Positions 17,150-25,094 of a DNA stretch of 41,983 nt are shown here, piece after piece. The DNA comes from Caldilineaceae bacterium. GTDB lineage: Bacteria > Chloroflexota > Anaerolineae > Caldilineales > Caldilineaceae. Every line of letters starts with the position of its first letter. The first letter of the stretch is position 1. The position numbers and the translations under genes are program-made. The notes beneath the pieces were generated by a model that was not told the origin of the DNA, did not search any database, and saw nothing but the letters and a program-made list of their open reading frames with translations. The stretch is from NCBI GenBank assembly GCA_023384455.1, contig JAHDWH010000027.1:1-41983 (forward strand), read 5' to 3'.

Positions 17150-17246
17150 ACTGCATAGATGGGGAGCTTGGATGTGCCAGGCTGAGAGGACAACCGACCA
17201 GTTGTCGACCCGTGGACCTGATCTGGGTAATGCCAGCGTAGGAAGC
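17150..17246 (+). ncRNA. Thiamine pyrophosphate (TPP) riboswitch
   Basis: The conserved TPP aptamer is readable: GGGGAGC, a stem GCTTGG/CCAGGC, CTGAGA at 17182-17187, an optional stem GACAAC/GTTGTC, ACCC, then ACCTGATCTGG and TAATGCCAGCGTAGG. These match the thi-box in order and spacing. It lies 80-180 bases upstream of the thiamine-binding lipoprotein gene and is followed by a terminator, so high TPP should stop transcription. Confidence 0.96.
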
Positions 17247-17254
17247 AAATTGCC

Positions 17255-17284
17255 AAGCCTGCCCAGATCGAGCAGGCTTTTTTG
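17255..17284 (+). terminator. Riboswitch expression-platform terminator
   Basis: Stem AAGCCTGC (17255-17262) with GCAGGCTT (17272-17279), followed by a T-run. CCAAGC at 17253-17258 could alternatively pair with GCTTGG of the aptamer (17166-17171), giving a simple antiterminator. Confidence 0.9.
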
Positions 17285-17329
17285 TTTGGCCGGTTGGTTG
17301 ATTGGTTTCTTTTGGAAAGGATGACTGGT

Positions 17330-18418
17330 ATGAAAAATGAATGGTTGACGCGGTATGCGAGTCGTATAGCAGTTTTGGCTCTTTTGTGGCTCCTGGGGGC
17401 CGGGTGTACGCCGGTGGCCGATCTTTCGTCCCTGCCGGGACAGGCAAAACCCGGGGCGCTGGTGGTGGCATCCCACGATTCTTTCAGCGCCAGCGAAGAG
17501 GTGCTGGCCGATTTCAGCGCAGAGACGGGTATTGAACTTCAGTTTCTGGCATTGGGCGACGCAGGCGAAGCCCTGAACAAAATGATTCTCAGCAAAGACG
17601 CGCCTCTGGCGGATATTTTCTTTGGCGTGGACAATACATTCCTCAGCCGGGCCCTGGCCGCGGAGATTTTTCTGCCCTATGCCTCGCCGCTCCTGGCCCA
17701 GATTCCCGATGTGTACGAGCTGGACCCGGAGCAGCGCCTCTTGCCTGTGGACTACGGCTTTGTCAATCTGAACGCCGATCGAGGGTGGTTTGCCGAGAAG
17801 GGACTGCCTATCCCTGCCACTCTGGAAGAACTGGCCCAGCCGGCCTACAAAGGATTGCTGGTGGTCGAAAATCCAGCCTCCTCTTCCCCCGGATTGGCCT
17901 TTCTGTTGGCGACGATTGCCTACTTTGGCGAGGAGGGCTATCTGGACTATTGGCGGGCCTTGCGCGCCAACGATGTGTTGGTGACCGATGGCTGGAGCGA
18001 AGCCTATTTTGAACATTTTACTGTGGGTGGCGGCGGGGATCGACCGCTGGTTGTCTCCTACAGCAGCAGCCCGCCTGCGGATGTGCTCTTTGCCGGGGAT
18101 GGGCGCACAGAACCGGCCAGTGTGAATGTGAACCCGCCGGGGGGCACCTTCCGTCAGATCGAGTTTGTGGGGATTGTGGCGGGCACAAAACAGGAGGCGG
18201 CAGCCCGGCGCTTTGTGGACTTTCTCTTAGACCGCGCATTTCAGGAGGATATCCCCCTGCAGATGTTCGTCTATCCGGTCAACAGCCGTGCGGCCCTGCC
18301 CGATCTTTTCGTCCAGTTTGGCGAAACCCCGGATGATCCGGCGGTGGTGGACCCGGCAGCTATCGAGGCCAACCGGGAAGGCTGGATCGCTGCCTGGACG
18401 GATGTGATGGTGCGCTGA
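17330..18418 (+). CDS. thiB: Thiamine ABC transporter substrate-binding lipoprotein
   Basis: A periplasmic or surface binding protein of the ThiB/TbpA type. The signal peptide ends in LLGAGC with lipid-anchor Cys26. The mature chain shows the family's [26 protein letters not shown] opening and the [23 protein letters not shown] and VVSYSSSP blocks. GGAAAGG nine bases before ATG 17330 supports the start (ATG 17321 sits too close). The TPP riboswitch directly upstream confirms the thiamine link. No permease or ATPase gene follows; the next gene is convergent, so the rest of the transporter must be elsewhere. Confidence 0.94.
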   Translation: MKNEWLTRYASRIAVLALLWLLGAGCTPVADLSSLPGQAKPGALVVASHDSFSASEEVLADFSAETGIELQFLALGDAGEALNKMILSKDAPLADIFFGVDNTFLSRALAAEIFLPYASPLLAQIPDVYELDPEQRLLPVDYGFVNLNADRGWFAEKGLPIPATLEELAQPAYKGLLVVENPASSSPGLAFLLATIAYFGEEGYLDYWRALRANDVLVTDGWSEAYFEHFTVGGGGDRPLVVSYSSSPPADVLFAGDGRTEPASVNVNPPGGTFRQIEFVGIVAGTKQEAAARRFVDFLLDRAFQEDIPLQMFVYPVNSRAALPDLFVQFGETPDDPAVVDPAAIEANREGWIAAWTDVMVR

Positions 18419-18440
18419 TTGGGCGTCTGAGCGGATGAAG

Positions 18441-18481
18441 GGTGAAACGTGAGATCGGGCTAACTCTTCTCGCGTTTCACC
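18441..18481. terminator. GGTGAAACG hairpin between thiB and the sensor kinase
   Basis: Arms GGTGAAACG (18441-18449) and CGTTTCACC (18473-18481) lie between convergent genes. The right arm is also the last codons of the kinase (VKREKS), so it acts after thiB but is coding for the kinase. A related longer palindrome is at 20664-20710. Confidence 0.6.
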
Positions 18482-19884
18482 TTTTCATTCCCCGGCAGCC
18501 AGACGAAAAAGACGCTCCCTCTTTCCTCTCCCGGCGCAGGACTCACCGCCCAGATACGTCCGGCGTGGGCCTCCACCAGTTGACGGGCGATCGTCAGCCC
18601 CAGTCCAGAGCTGCCCGTCCCTCGGCTGCGGGAAGGGTCGCCCCGATAGAAGCGGTCGAAGATGTGGGGCAGGTCCGCGGCGGCAATGCCGGGACCGCTG
18701 TCCTGCACGGAAAGGAGCAGTCCGCCGTCCTGTGCGCTGACAGCCACTTCGATTTTGCCCCCGGCAGGGGTGTGGCGCAGGGCGTTGGAGAGCAGATTGG
18801 AGAGCACCTGGCCCATACGCTGGCTGTCCGCCCACAGCCGGGTGGCTGGGGTCACCTGCCATTCCAGCCGGATACCCGCTTGCTGGGCGCTGGGCAGCAG
18901 ACCGCTGACGATCCGCTCGACCAGTTCCCCCATCTCCACCTCGGCCCTGTCCAGCGAAAGATGACCGGCCTCCGCATTGGCAAGGGTGCGCAGGTCCTCC
19001 ACCAGACGGCCCAGCAGCAGGGTCTCCGCGTGGATGGGGTCCAGGCTCTCCGCGGTCAAGGGGAAAATACCGTCCTGCAGCGCTTCGACAGTGCCCTGAA
19101 TGGCGGTGAGGGGGGTGCGCAGTTCGTGGGCCACATCGGCCATCAGATGGCGGCGCAGGGTTTCCTGGGTTTCCAGCGCGGCGGCCATCCGGTTGAAGGC
19201 GTTGCCCAACTGGCCCAGCTCATCCTGCCCCTGGACAGGTACCCGCACCGTCAGATCGCCCTGACCCACACGGCTGGAGGCATCGCGCAGAGCGGTCAGC
19301 GGGTGGGTAATCTGGCGCACAAGCACAATCGCCAGGGCAAAGGCCACCAGCCCGGCCAACAGACCGGCAATCAGCGCGGCCCGGGTGACACCGGAAAGCA
19401 GGTCGCTGCCGTCGCCGGTGGTCCCGCGCATCGGCTCGCCGTCGATGAGCAATATCCCTACCTGCCGCCCGTCCACCCGGATCGGCCAGGGCTGGCCGGT
19501 CGGGTTGGCCCGATTCTGTGCGCCGCGGCTCTGTGAGCGACTGCCTAGCAGCGCCAATATTTGGCCGTTTTCGTCCACCAGCGCAATCCCGCTGTCATAC
19601 ATCCCCATCGCATGGCCCATCATTCCGCCCATCATCCCGCCGCTGGAAGCACTGCGCACCACCTGGCGCAGGCCGGTGTCGATGCCCTGCCAGCCGCCCT
19701 GCTGCTGGTAATAGGTGGCCAGGTCCTCCTGCAAATGTTCGGGCTGGAACATCTGGTCGTCGGCCATAAAGTGGGAGAAGCGGGTAGCCGCGCCCTGGCG
19801 GGTGAGCAGAACCGTCGTTGCCACGCCCAGGACGATAATCAGCGTAAACGCGCCCAGCAGTTTGACCCACAAGCGTTGGCTCAT
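18460..19884 (-). CDS. Sensor histidine kinase with Met/His-rich sensor loop
   Basis: A membrane two-component kinase. TM1 spans about residues 9-28, an extracytoplasmic domain 29-165, TM2 about 168-190, then HAMP, HisKA with phospho-His253 in DVAHELRTP, and an HATPase domain with [17 protein letters not shown] and [15 protein letters not shown]. The sensor domain contains a run of methionines and a histidine (residues 82-95, [14 protein letters not shown]), which could bind copper or a similar soft metal. The gene overlaps the response regulator by four bases (ATGA). The last six codons fall in a GTGAAACG repeat. A CusS-like role is an inference from the Met/His motif and the neighbours. Confidence 0.94.
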   Translation of the reverse strand: MSQRLWVKLLGAFTLIIVLGVATTVLLTRQGAATRFSHFMADDQMFQPEHLQEDLATYYQQQGGWQGIDTGLRQVVRSASSGGMMGGMMGHAMGMYDSGIALVDENGQILALLGSRSQSRGAQNRANPTGQPWPIRVDGRQVGILLIDGEPMRGTTGDGSDLLSGVTRAALIAGLLAGLVAFALAIVLVRQITHPLTALRDASSRVGQGDLTVRVPVQGQDELGQLGNAFNRMAAALETQETLRRHLMADVAHELRTPLTAIQGTVEALQDGIFPLTAESLDPIHAETLLLGRLVEDLRTLANAEAGHLSLDRAEVEMGELVERIVSGLLPSAQQAGIRLEWQVTPATRLWADSQRMGQVLSNLLSNALRHTPAGGKIEVAVSAQDGGLLLSVQDSGPGIAAADLPHIFDRFYRGDPSRSRGTGSSGLGLTIARQLVEAHAGRIWAVSPAPGEERGSVFFVWLPGNEKVKREKS

Positions 19885-20615
19885 TGGAGTGGCCTTCCCA
19901 TTGGCTGGGGCACAAAGCGGTAACCGACGCCGTGGACGGTCTCGATAAAGCGGCTGTTGCGCCCGCCGTCGCCCAACTTGCGGCGGATATTCTTGACGTG
20001 GACATCAATCGTGCGCTCGTAGGCCGAGACATCCCCCAGCGCGTCGTCCAGAGAAACGTCCAGCAGTTCGTTGCGTGTGAAGGGGCGGCCCGGATGACGC
20101 ATAAAATAGGCCATCAGGTCGAACTCAGTCGTCGTCAGGTCAACCGGTGCGCCGTCGAGGGTGAGGGTGTAGTATACCGGGTCCAGACGCAGGGGGCCGG
20201 CGCGCAGAATCTGGCTGCTCTCGCTCTGGGGCGCGCTTTCCAGACGGCGCAGGGCGGCGCGCACCCGGGCCACCAGTTCCCGGGGGCTGAAGGGTTTGGT
20301 CACGTAATCGTCCGCGCCGATCTCCAGCCCCACCACCCGGTCGGTCTCCTCCACACGGGCGGTCAGCATCACAATATAGAGTCCGGCCAGGCTGGGGTCG
20401 TCCCCGGAACGCAGGCGGCGGGTGATCTCCCAGCCGTCCAGACCGGGCAGCATCAGGTCCAGCACCAGCAGGGCGGGCCGTTCCCGGCGCACCAGAGCCA
20501 GCCCGGTTGTGCCGTCCGCCGCGCTGAAGACCCGGTAGCCGGCCTGCTGCAAGTATCCTTCTACCACCCGGCGAATCTGGGCGTCATCTTCGATTACAAC
20601 GATTGTTTGGCTCAT
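19881..20615 (-). CDS. OmpR-family response regulator
   Basis: A 244-residue DNA-binding response regulator. The receiver domain has acidic residues Asp10 and Asp11, the phosphorylation site Asp53 in LVLDLMLPG, and Lys107 in TKPFSP. The C-terminal winged helix has [26 protein letters not shown] and [15 protein letters not shown] with the usual VRGVGYRF-like end (VHGVGYRF). It is translationally coupled to the kinase. A likely target is the divergent promoter at 21236-21286. Confidence 0.96.
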   Translation of the reverse strand: MSQTIVVIEDDAQIRRVVEGYLQQAGYRVFSAADGTTGLALVRRERPALLVLDLMLPGLDGWEITRRLRSGDDPSLAGLYIVMLTARVEETDRVVGLEIGADDYVTKPFSPRELVARVRAALRRLESAPQSESSQILRAGPLRLDPVYYTLTLDGAPVDLTTTEFDLMAYFMRHPGRPFTRNELLDVSLDDALGDVSAYERTIDVHVKNIRRKLGDGGRNSRFIETVHGVGYRFVPQPMGRPLQ

Positions 20616-20663
20616 AGGGGTAATTATACGTGAGGAATCGGATGCGGTAAATCGGTAGTTTCA

Positions 20664-20710
20664 GAAACGTGAAACGTGAGATCGCCGGGCGATCTCACGT
20701 TTCACGTTTC
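20664..20710. repeat. Perfect 22-bp stem inside the two-component operon
   Basis: GAAACGTGAAACGTGAGATCGC (20664-20685) faces its exact complement (20689-20710) with a three-base loop. It lies in the 124-bp gap between the His/Met-rich gene and the response regulator gene. It may terminate part of the transcripts or stabilise the first gene's mRNA. No T-run follows on the minus strand. Confidence 0.9.
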
Positions 20711-20739
20711 ATTCTTCCTTTAGCATACAGCCGCGTCGT

Positions 20740-21156
20740 CTAGTGCCAGCTACCCATCATCCGGCCCATTCCCCGCTGGATGCCGTCGATCATTCCGCCA
20801 AAGCGCCCCGACATCCCGCCCGAATGACCCCTCATTCCCATCATCCCACTGTGACCGTCACGGTGGCCTTCGCCGTGACCGTTACTGTGACCTTCGCCGT
20901 TGCAACCTTCACTGGTTGCCATGCGCTGGAGCATTTCACCCGTGGCCTCGGCCCCGTGGCGTTCGGTCATGCGCTGGACCATCTGCCCAAAGCCTTCCGG
21001 CCCCAACATTTCCTGCATCCGTTGCAGACGGCTGGGTGGTGCGTCGGCTGTGGTAGCCGGGTCCGGTGTTTGGGCTTGGGCTGCGCCCACAATGCCGATG
21101 AGAAGCAGGGCCATCACAAGCACGGCCACGGCCACTTTCTTTGTTCGACCTGACAT
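20740..21156 (-). CDS. Secreted His/Met/Gly-rich small protein
   Basis: A 138-residue exported protein. The signal peptide KKVAVAVLVMALLLIGIVGAAQA probably cleaves at AQA-QT. The middle is a helical Gln/Met-rich region (LQRMQEMLGPEGFGQMVQRM and TGEMLQRMATSEGC). The tail (residues 85-138) is packed with His, Met and Gly (GHSNGHGEGHRDGHSGMMG, RGMGRMMGSWH), typical of metal sequestration, for instance copper or nickel. AAGGAG seven bases before ATG 21156 fixes the start; upstream codons of the ORF are artefact. It is the first gene of the operon with the regulator and kinase. No named family is recognised. Confidence 0.88.
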   Translation of the reverse strand: MSGRTKKVAVAVLVMALLLIGIVGAAQAQTPDPATTADAPPSRLQRMQEMLGPEGFGQMVQRMTERHGAEATGEMLQRMATSEGCNGEGHSNGHGEGHRDGHSGMMGMRGHSGGMSGRFGGMIDGIQRGMGRMMGSWH

Positions 21157-21191
21157 TTTGCATCTCCTTTGCAGAGGTAATGAATTGTGTA

Positions 21192-21208
21192 AATCTGTTC
21201 GGAACAGA
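21192..21208. promoter_or_regulatory. 17-bp palindrome ATCTGTTC-G-GAACAGAT
   Basis: A perfect palindrome about 36-52 bases upstream of the His/Met-rich gene's ATG. If transcription starts near 21229 (see 21236-21241), it lies in the 5' leader, so it could be an operator or an RNA hairpin. Confidence 0.55.
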
Positions 21209-21235
21209 TGGGTGATCTTTTTCTGTTCTGATCCA

Positions 21236-21286
21236 ATCATAAGCCCCAGTTGTGAACGAAATGTGAAGGAATTGGATGCGTATGAT
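21236..21286. promoter_or_regulatory. Divergent promoter with shared OmpR-type direct repeat
   Basis: TGTGAA occurs at 21251 and 21262, an 11-base period typical of OmpR/PhoB-family sites. A TATGAT box lies on the plus strand at 21281-21286 and on the minus strand at 21241-21236, at 10 and 9 bases from the repeat. Thus one site could overlap the -35 region of both the cytochrome gene and the His/Met-rich gene operon. Confidence 0.6.
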
Positions 21287-21408
21287 AAAGGTTTTGAAGC
21301 GGCACTGGTCAGTGCTGTATAAGTATCATCTTGGCGCTGGCAACAGCCAGTGGGTCCGGCGCAGCGGCCTGACAACAGACGGATCCAAACATTCCACGGA
21401 GGGAAAAG

Positions 21409-21960
21409 ATGAGAAAATTACGAACGATTGTTGCGCTGATTGCATTTGCACTGCTGGTTGGGGCGTGTGCCGCTGGGCCAGAGAGCAGCGCTGTTGCCCC
21501 CGCGCCAGGCGGGCATACTGGAATGTCCGGGATGATGAACCGATCAGAAGCCGCAGTGCATACAGATGCGGCTGGGCATACGCAGGAGTCTGGGCAGATG
21601 CCAGCGGGTGAACACACGGCCGCGACCCACGGCATCCCGGAAGAGGCGGCTGGTGTGCCGAATCCTGTGGCCGTCTCCGATGCGTCTGTGGCCGCCGGCA
21701 AGGCGACCTACACCCTCTACTGTGCGGTTTGCCACGGCGAACAGGGCGAAGGGGACGGCTCAGCCGCGGCCGGTCTGGACCCCAAACCGGCGGATTTTCA
21801 CGCGCCCCACGTCCAGGAATTGCCCGATGGCGCGCTCTTTCACGTCATCACCCACGGGCGGGAGGGGACAGCGATGGTGGCCTGGGAGTCGATAATCGGC
21901 GAGGAGGAGCGTTGGGATCTGGTCAACTTCCTGCGCACGTTTGAGGCAGCAGATCACTAA
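21409..21960 (+). CDS. Monoheme cytochrome c lipoprotein with Met/His-rich linker
   Basis: A 183-residue membrane-anchored c-type cytochrome. The lipobox LVGAC gives Cys20. Residues 35-75 form a flexible His/Met linker (GHTGMSGMMNRS, AGHTQESGQMPAGEHT). The heme motif is CAVCH (Cys105, Cys108, His109), with the probable distal ligand Met156 in REGTAMVAW. GGAGG seven bases before the ATG supports the start. It is divergent from the His/Met-rich protein and shares its regulatory region. It may carry electrons for a metal-related oxidase or have metal-loading function via the linker; both are inferences. Confidence 0.93.
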   Translation: MRKLRTIVALIAFALLVGACAAGPESSAVAPAPGGHTGMSGMMNRSEAAVHTDAAGHTQESGQMPAGEHTAATHGIPEEAAGVPNPVAVSDASVAAGKATYTLYCAVCHGEQGEGDGSAAAGLDPKPADFHAPHVQELPDGALFHVITHGREGTAMVAWESIIGEEERWDLVNFLRTFEAADH

Positions 21961-21963
21961 AGA

Positions 21964-22059
21964 AATAGAACGCGGATAAACGCGGAAAGGCCGGATGGGC
22001 GCGGATTCAGACAAAATCCGTGCTTTTTCCGCCCTTTCTGCGTTTATCCGCGTTCTATT
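21964..22059. repeat. 27-bp inverted AATAGAACGCGGAT phrase repeat
   Basis: Arms 21964-21990 and 22033-22059 match at 26 of 27 positions and lie between convergent genes. The right arm contains the TAG stop codon of the lytic transglycosylase gene. The same phrase ends tpiA. Confidence 0.88.
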
Positions 22060-24610
22060 CCGCATACAATCGCGTGTAGTGGTAATAGTGGGACAAAATC
22101 CGCTGCAAGTAGAGGCGGGTTTCCGAGTAGTCCATCAACTCCACAAAAAGCGTATCATCCGCGCCGGCCCGCTCCCGCCAGCGCTGGGAGTTGCCCGGCC
22201 CGCCGTTGTAGCCAGCCAAAGCCGAGGCGATCCGTCCATCCACAAAATCCCGCACCCAGGCCAGATAGAAGGCGCCGAAACGGATGTTGATGTACGGGCG
22301 GTAGATGAGGGCGTTGGAATAGTTGGGGAAGCCCATCCGCCCGGCGATCTCCTGACCGGTGGCGGGGATAATCTGGGCCAGCCCCTGGGCTGCGGCAAAG
22401 GAACGCGCTCCCTCCTCAAAGAGACTCTCCTGGCGGATGAGGCTGTAGAAGATCAGCGGGTCGATGGCGTTGCGCCCGGCTTCGGCGTCGATCAGTTCGG
22501 CGAAGTGGCGGGGATAGGCCATCCGTTGCAGAAAGAGGGGCGCGTTCTCCGTCACTTTGGCCGGGCTGTGTTCGATCAGCCAGACCGCACTGATCAGGCT
22601 CAGGCGGAAGGTCTCCAACTCCTCAAAATGCAGGGCCAGGGCGTAGATGGCCGCGGGATCGTCCCGATAGCGCCGGTAGACCAGTTCCAGTTGGGCCAAC
22701 GCTTCGCCCCGCCGTCCCAAATCCAACAGCAGTTCGCCGTTGCGCAGGTCCGCATCGACGGCTACCGCCGCTGGCAGCTTGCCCCACCCGTCCGCCGGCG
22801 CGGTCGTCCAGCCCGCCAGCCAGCCCTCGACAAAGGCCCCACTGCCGTCGTCCCCGGCCAGTGTGGTGGCAGCGCCCGCGACCTGCTCCATTCCCCCAAA
22901 GATAAATTCTTGCGGTGCAAAGCCCACCCGCTGGGCGGCCAACCCGGCCAGCACGCCGTAATAGCCCCCCGGCTCCCGCTCCACCGTTTCCGCCCACAAC
23001 TGCCGGGCCGCTTCCCGCTGGTCCTGGGCATAGAGCGCACGACCCAGCCAGTAGGCGCTGGCCTCCGGGCGTACCTCCGGGTAGCTGTCCCGCAAACGCT
23101 GAAAGGCATTCCCGGATTGATTGTACAGCCCGTTGACATACGCGCCGATGCCCAGCACCGACAGCCCATCCGCGGCCCGTTCGCTGCCGGGGAAGCCGTC
23201 GGCCAGGGCCAGAATATCGGCGGCGGCTTCCAACGCGTTGTCCGCGGCAATGGCAGAGAGCGCGCTGCGCCAGAGAGCTTCGGGCGCGTTGGGGTCGGTC
23301 GGGTGTTCCCGGGCAAAGGTGCGGTAGATGCGCCGCCCCGCCGCCGCATCGCCGCGCAGAATCTCCAGACGCCCCTTTTCCAGCCAGGCCAGGCCAAAAC
23401 AGCCACAGGCCGGATCACCGGCAGTAATCCCGTCCAGGGCAACCAGCGCGTCGGCCCAGCGCCCCAACCCCATATAAGACCGGGCCACCCCCAGCCAGGC
23501 ATCTCCCCGGCGGGTGTCGTCCTCGGCAGATTCAGCGAGAAAGCTCTGATAGGCGTCCAGCGCGGGCTGCCAGGCTTCGGCGTAGAGGTCGATCTGACCG
23601 CGCAGAAGGGCGTCTACGGGCTGGTTGCGGTTGACCAGTTCGATGAGGGCCAGATAGGCCGCCCCGCTGTCGGGCCGTTCGGTCAGCGCCGCCTGCCAGT
23701 GGGTGATGGCCGCAGCTTCGTCGCCCCCCCGCGCCCGCGCGTCCCCGGCCCGGCGCAGCAGCCCCACCCGATAGCCGGGGTTGACACTCTGGGAGAGCAT
23801 CTCTTCCAGCACAGCCCCGGCCTCGGCCCAGCGCCCCGCGCCTTCCAGCAGCCCAGCCAGCCGTTCCAGAATCCGCACCCGCTCCACCCGATCAGCCGTG
23901 GCATCGGCGGCCAGGCGGAAGGCCGACCCGGCCCGGCTGCTATCTCCTGCCCGCAGCCAGCCATCGGCGAGTATCTCCTGGACGATACCGGTCAGGTCCG
24001 GGTGGCTTTCCAGAAAAGTCTGGTAGGCGGCCGTGGCTTCGCCCATCCGGTTCAGACCGGTCAGGGCCTCGCCGCGCAGGAAGATGGCCTTGACCCGGCG
24101 GGGATCGTCCGCGGGCAGGCGGATGGCTTCGCCCTGAAATTTGTCCAGGCTGTCCAGGGCCAGGGCGAAACTGTCCTCGGCCAGGTAGGATTCTGCCAGC
24201 CGGTAGCGGGCGGTGAGGCGGTGGGCGTCGTCTGCGCCCGCGTCGGCCAGCAGACCCAGCAGCAGCCACTGTTCGTCGGTGTAGTAGCCGTAACGGTGGA
24301 GATGGGCGGCCTGGGCCAGCCTCTCGTTGAGGTCTGGCGTGGCCCCGGGGGTGGGTGTGTCTGGGATGACGACGGTCGGTTTGGATTCGGGAGAGATGGC
24401 CCGGCTCTGGGATTGGGCGGAGACAGGCGCGGCGGCGGTGACGGGTGTGGGTGTGAAAGTGGGGACGGCGTTCACAGCCGGAGCGGGAACGGGAGTGGGT
24501 GTGGGGTCATCGCCACACGCGGACAAGACAAGCGCACACAGAAGCAAAATCAGACTATGAAAATGACCAACTCGGCGATTCGACACAGCAGTTTCCTGAG
24601 CAAATGACAT
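22055..24610 (-). CDS. Lytic transglycosylase lipoprotein with TPR-like repeats
   Basis: An 851-residue Slt70-like murein-cleaving enzyme. The lipobox LVLSAC at residue 32 indicates a lipoprotein, followed by a Pro/Thr-rich linker (PTPTPVPAPAVN). A long helical superhelix of TPR-like repeats occupies about residues 80-640. The C-terminal goose-lysozyme-type domain has catalytic Glu728 in IRQESLFE, then AQGLAQIIPATG and ALAGYNGGPGN. It acts on peptidoglycan glycan strands outside the membrane. ATG 24610 is chosen; a GTG nine bases upstream is also open and neither has a strong ribosome binding site. The stop is inside the repeat at 21964-22059. Confidence 0.95.
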   Translation of the reverse strand: MSFAQETAVSNRRVGHFHSLILLLCALVLSACGDDPTPTPVPAPAVNAVPTFTPTPVTAAAPVSAQSQSRAISPESKPTVVIPDTPTPGATPDLNERLAQAAHLHRYGYYTDEQWLLLGLLADAGADDAHRLTARYRLAESYLAEDSFALALDSLDKFQGEAIRLPADDPRRVKAIFLRGEALTGLNRMGEATAAYQTFLESHPDLTGIVQEILADGWLRAGDSSRAGSAFRLAADATADRVERVRILERLAGLLEGAGRWAEAGAVLEEMLSQSVNPGYRVGLLRRAGDARARGGDEAAAITHWQAALTERPDSGAAYLALIELVNRNQPVDALLRGQIDLYAEAWQPALDAYQSFLAESAEDDTRRGDAWLGVARSYMGLGRWADALVALDGITAGDPACGCFGLAWLEKGRLEILRGDAAAGRRIYRTFAREHPTDPNAPEALWRSALSAIAADNALEAAADILALADGFPGSERAADGLSVLGIGAYVNGLYNQSGNAFQRLRDSYPEVRPEASAYWLGRALYAQDQREAARQLWAETVEREPGGYYGVLAGLAAQRVGFAPQEFIFGGMEQVAGAATTLAGDDGSGAFVEGWLAGWTTAPADGWGKLPAAVAVDADLRNGELLLDLGRRGEALAQLELVYRRYRDDPAAIYALALHFEELETFRLSLISAVWLIEHSPAKVTENAPLFLQRMAYPRHFAELIDAEAGRNAIDPLIFYSLIRQESLFEEGARSFAAAQGLAQIIPATGQEIAGRMGFPNYSNALIYRPYINIRFGAFYLAWVRDFVDGRIASALAGYNGGPGNSQRWRERAGADDTLFVELMDYSETRLYLQRILSHYYHYTRLYAE

Positions 24611-24623
24611 CCAAACCACAAAG

Positions 24624-25094
24624 CTATTCTAATACCATCACCGCTACTTTTACCTTGAAAACCCGGACCAGAAAGCGCGCCACCCGCCACTTTTTCTGCA
24701 ACGGAGCGGGCAATTCTATATCTGCGGGCAGACGGCGAAAGCCAAAACGCCAGTAGTAGCGCACATTGCGCAGCCCACAAAAGAGGTAGACCGGGCGGGG
24801 GTACTTTTCCAGAAAGTGGTTGAGCAGCGCCGCGCCGATGCCCTGACCCCGGGCTTCCGACTCCACGACCAGACTGCCGAATTCCCGTACGCCTTCGCCC
24901 CAATCCTTCATCTGGGCAAAGCCGAGAATTGCGCCATCCGCACCCTCGGCCACTACAAAACGCCGCCACTCCAGCTTTGTAGGATCCAGCCGTTCACGCA
25001 GGACACGCCGGACGATCAGCCAGCGTTCGTCCGGACGAGCCGGGCGCAGAGAGACGGCGGGCCGTCCCTCTGCGGGTTGGTTGGGCACACTCAC
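24624..25094 (-). CDS. GNAT family N-acetyltransferase
   Basis: A 156-residue acetyltransferase. Acetyl-CoA-binding motif A reads VVESEARGQGIGAALLNHFLE (residues about 84-104), preceded by FVVAEGADGAILGFAQM. Conserved C-terminal YWRFGF matches the fold. The substrate is unknown. The GTG start overlaps the stop of the upstream dehydrogenase gene (GTGA), indicating translational coupling. Codons 8-17 (AEGRPAVSLR) are encoded by a 28-bp palindrome nearly identical to the terminator at 14316-14343, so a repeat has become part of the N-terminus. Confidence 0.88.
   Translation of the reverse strand: MSVPNQPAEGRPAVSLRPARPDERWLIVRRVLRERLDPTKLEWRRFVVAEGADGAILGFAQMKDWGEGVREFGSLVVESEARGQGIGAALLNHFLEKYPRPVYLFCGLRNVRYYWRFGFRRLPADIELPAPLQKKWRVARFLVRVFKVKVAVMVLE
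25046..25073. repeat. Palindrome GCAGAGAGACGGC... within GNAT coding sequence
   Basis: 28 bp, 26 of 28 identical to 14316-14343, with arms differing at one pair. It lies near the GNAT start, in frame and without a stop. Confidence 0.85.

Noticed and set aside
17330-18418. Spermidine/putrescine or iron-binding protein instead of ThiB
   Set aside because: The fold class is the same, but the TPP riboswitch directly upstream and the ThiB-like blocks point to thiamine.
21995-24607. 870-residue plus-strand ORF
   Set aside because: It is the antisense shadow of the lytic transglycosylase gene, whose lipobox, TPR-like repeats and catalytic motif are clear.
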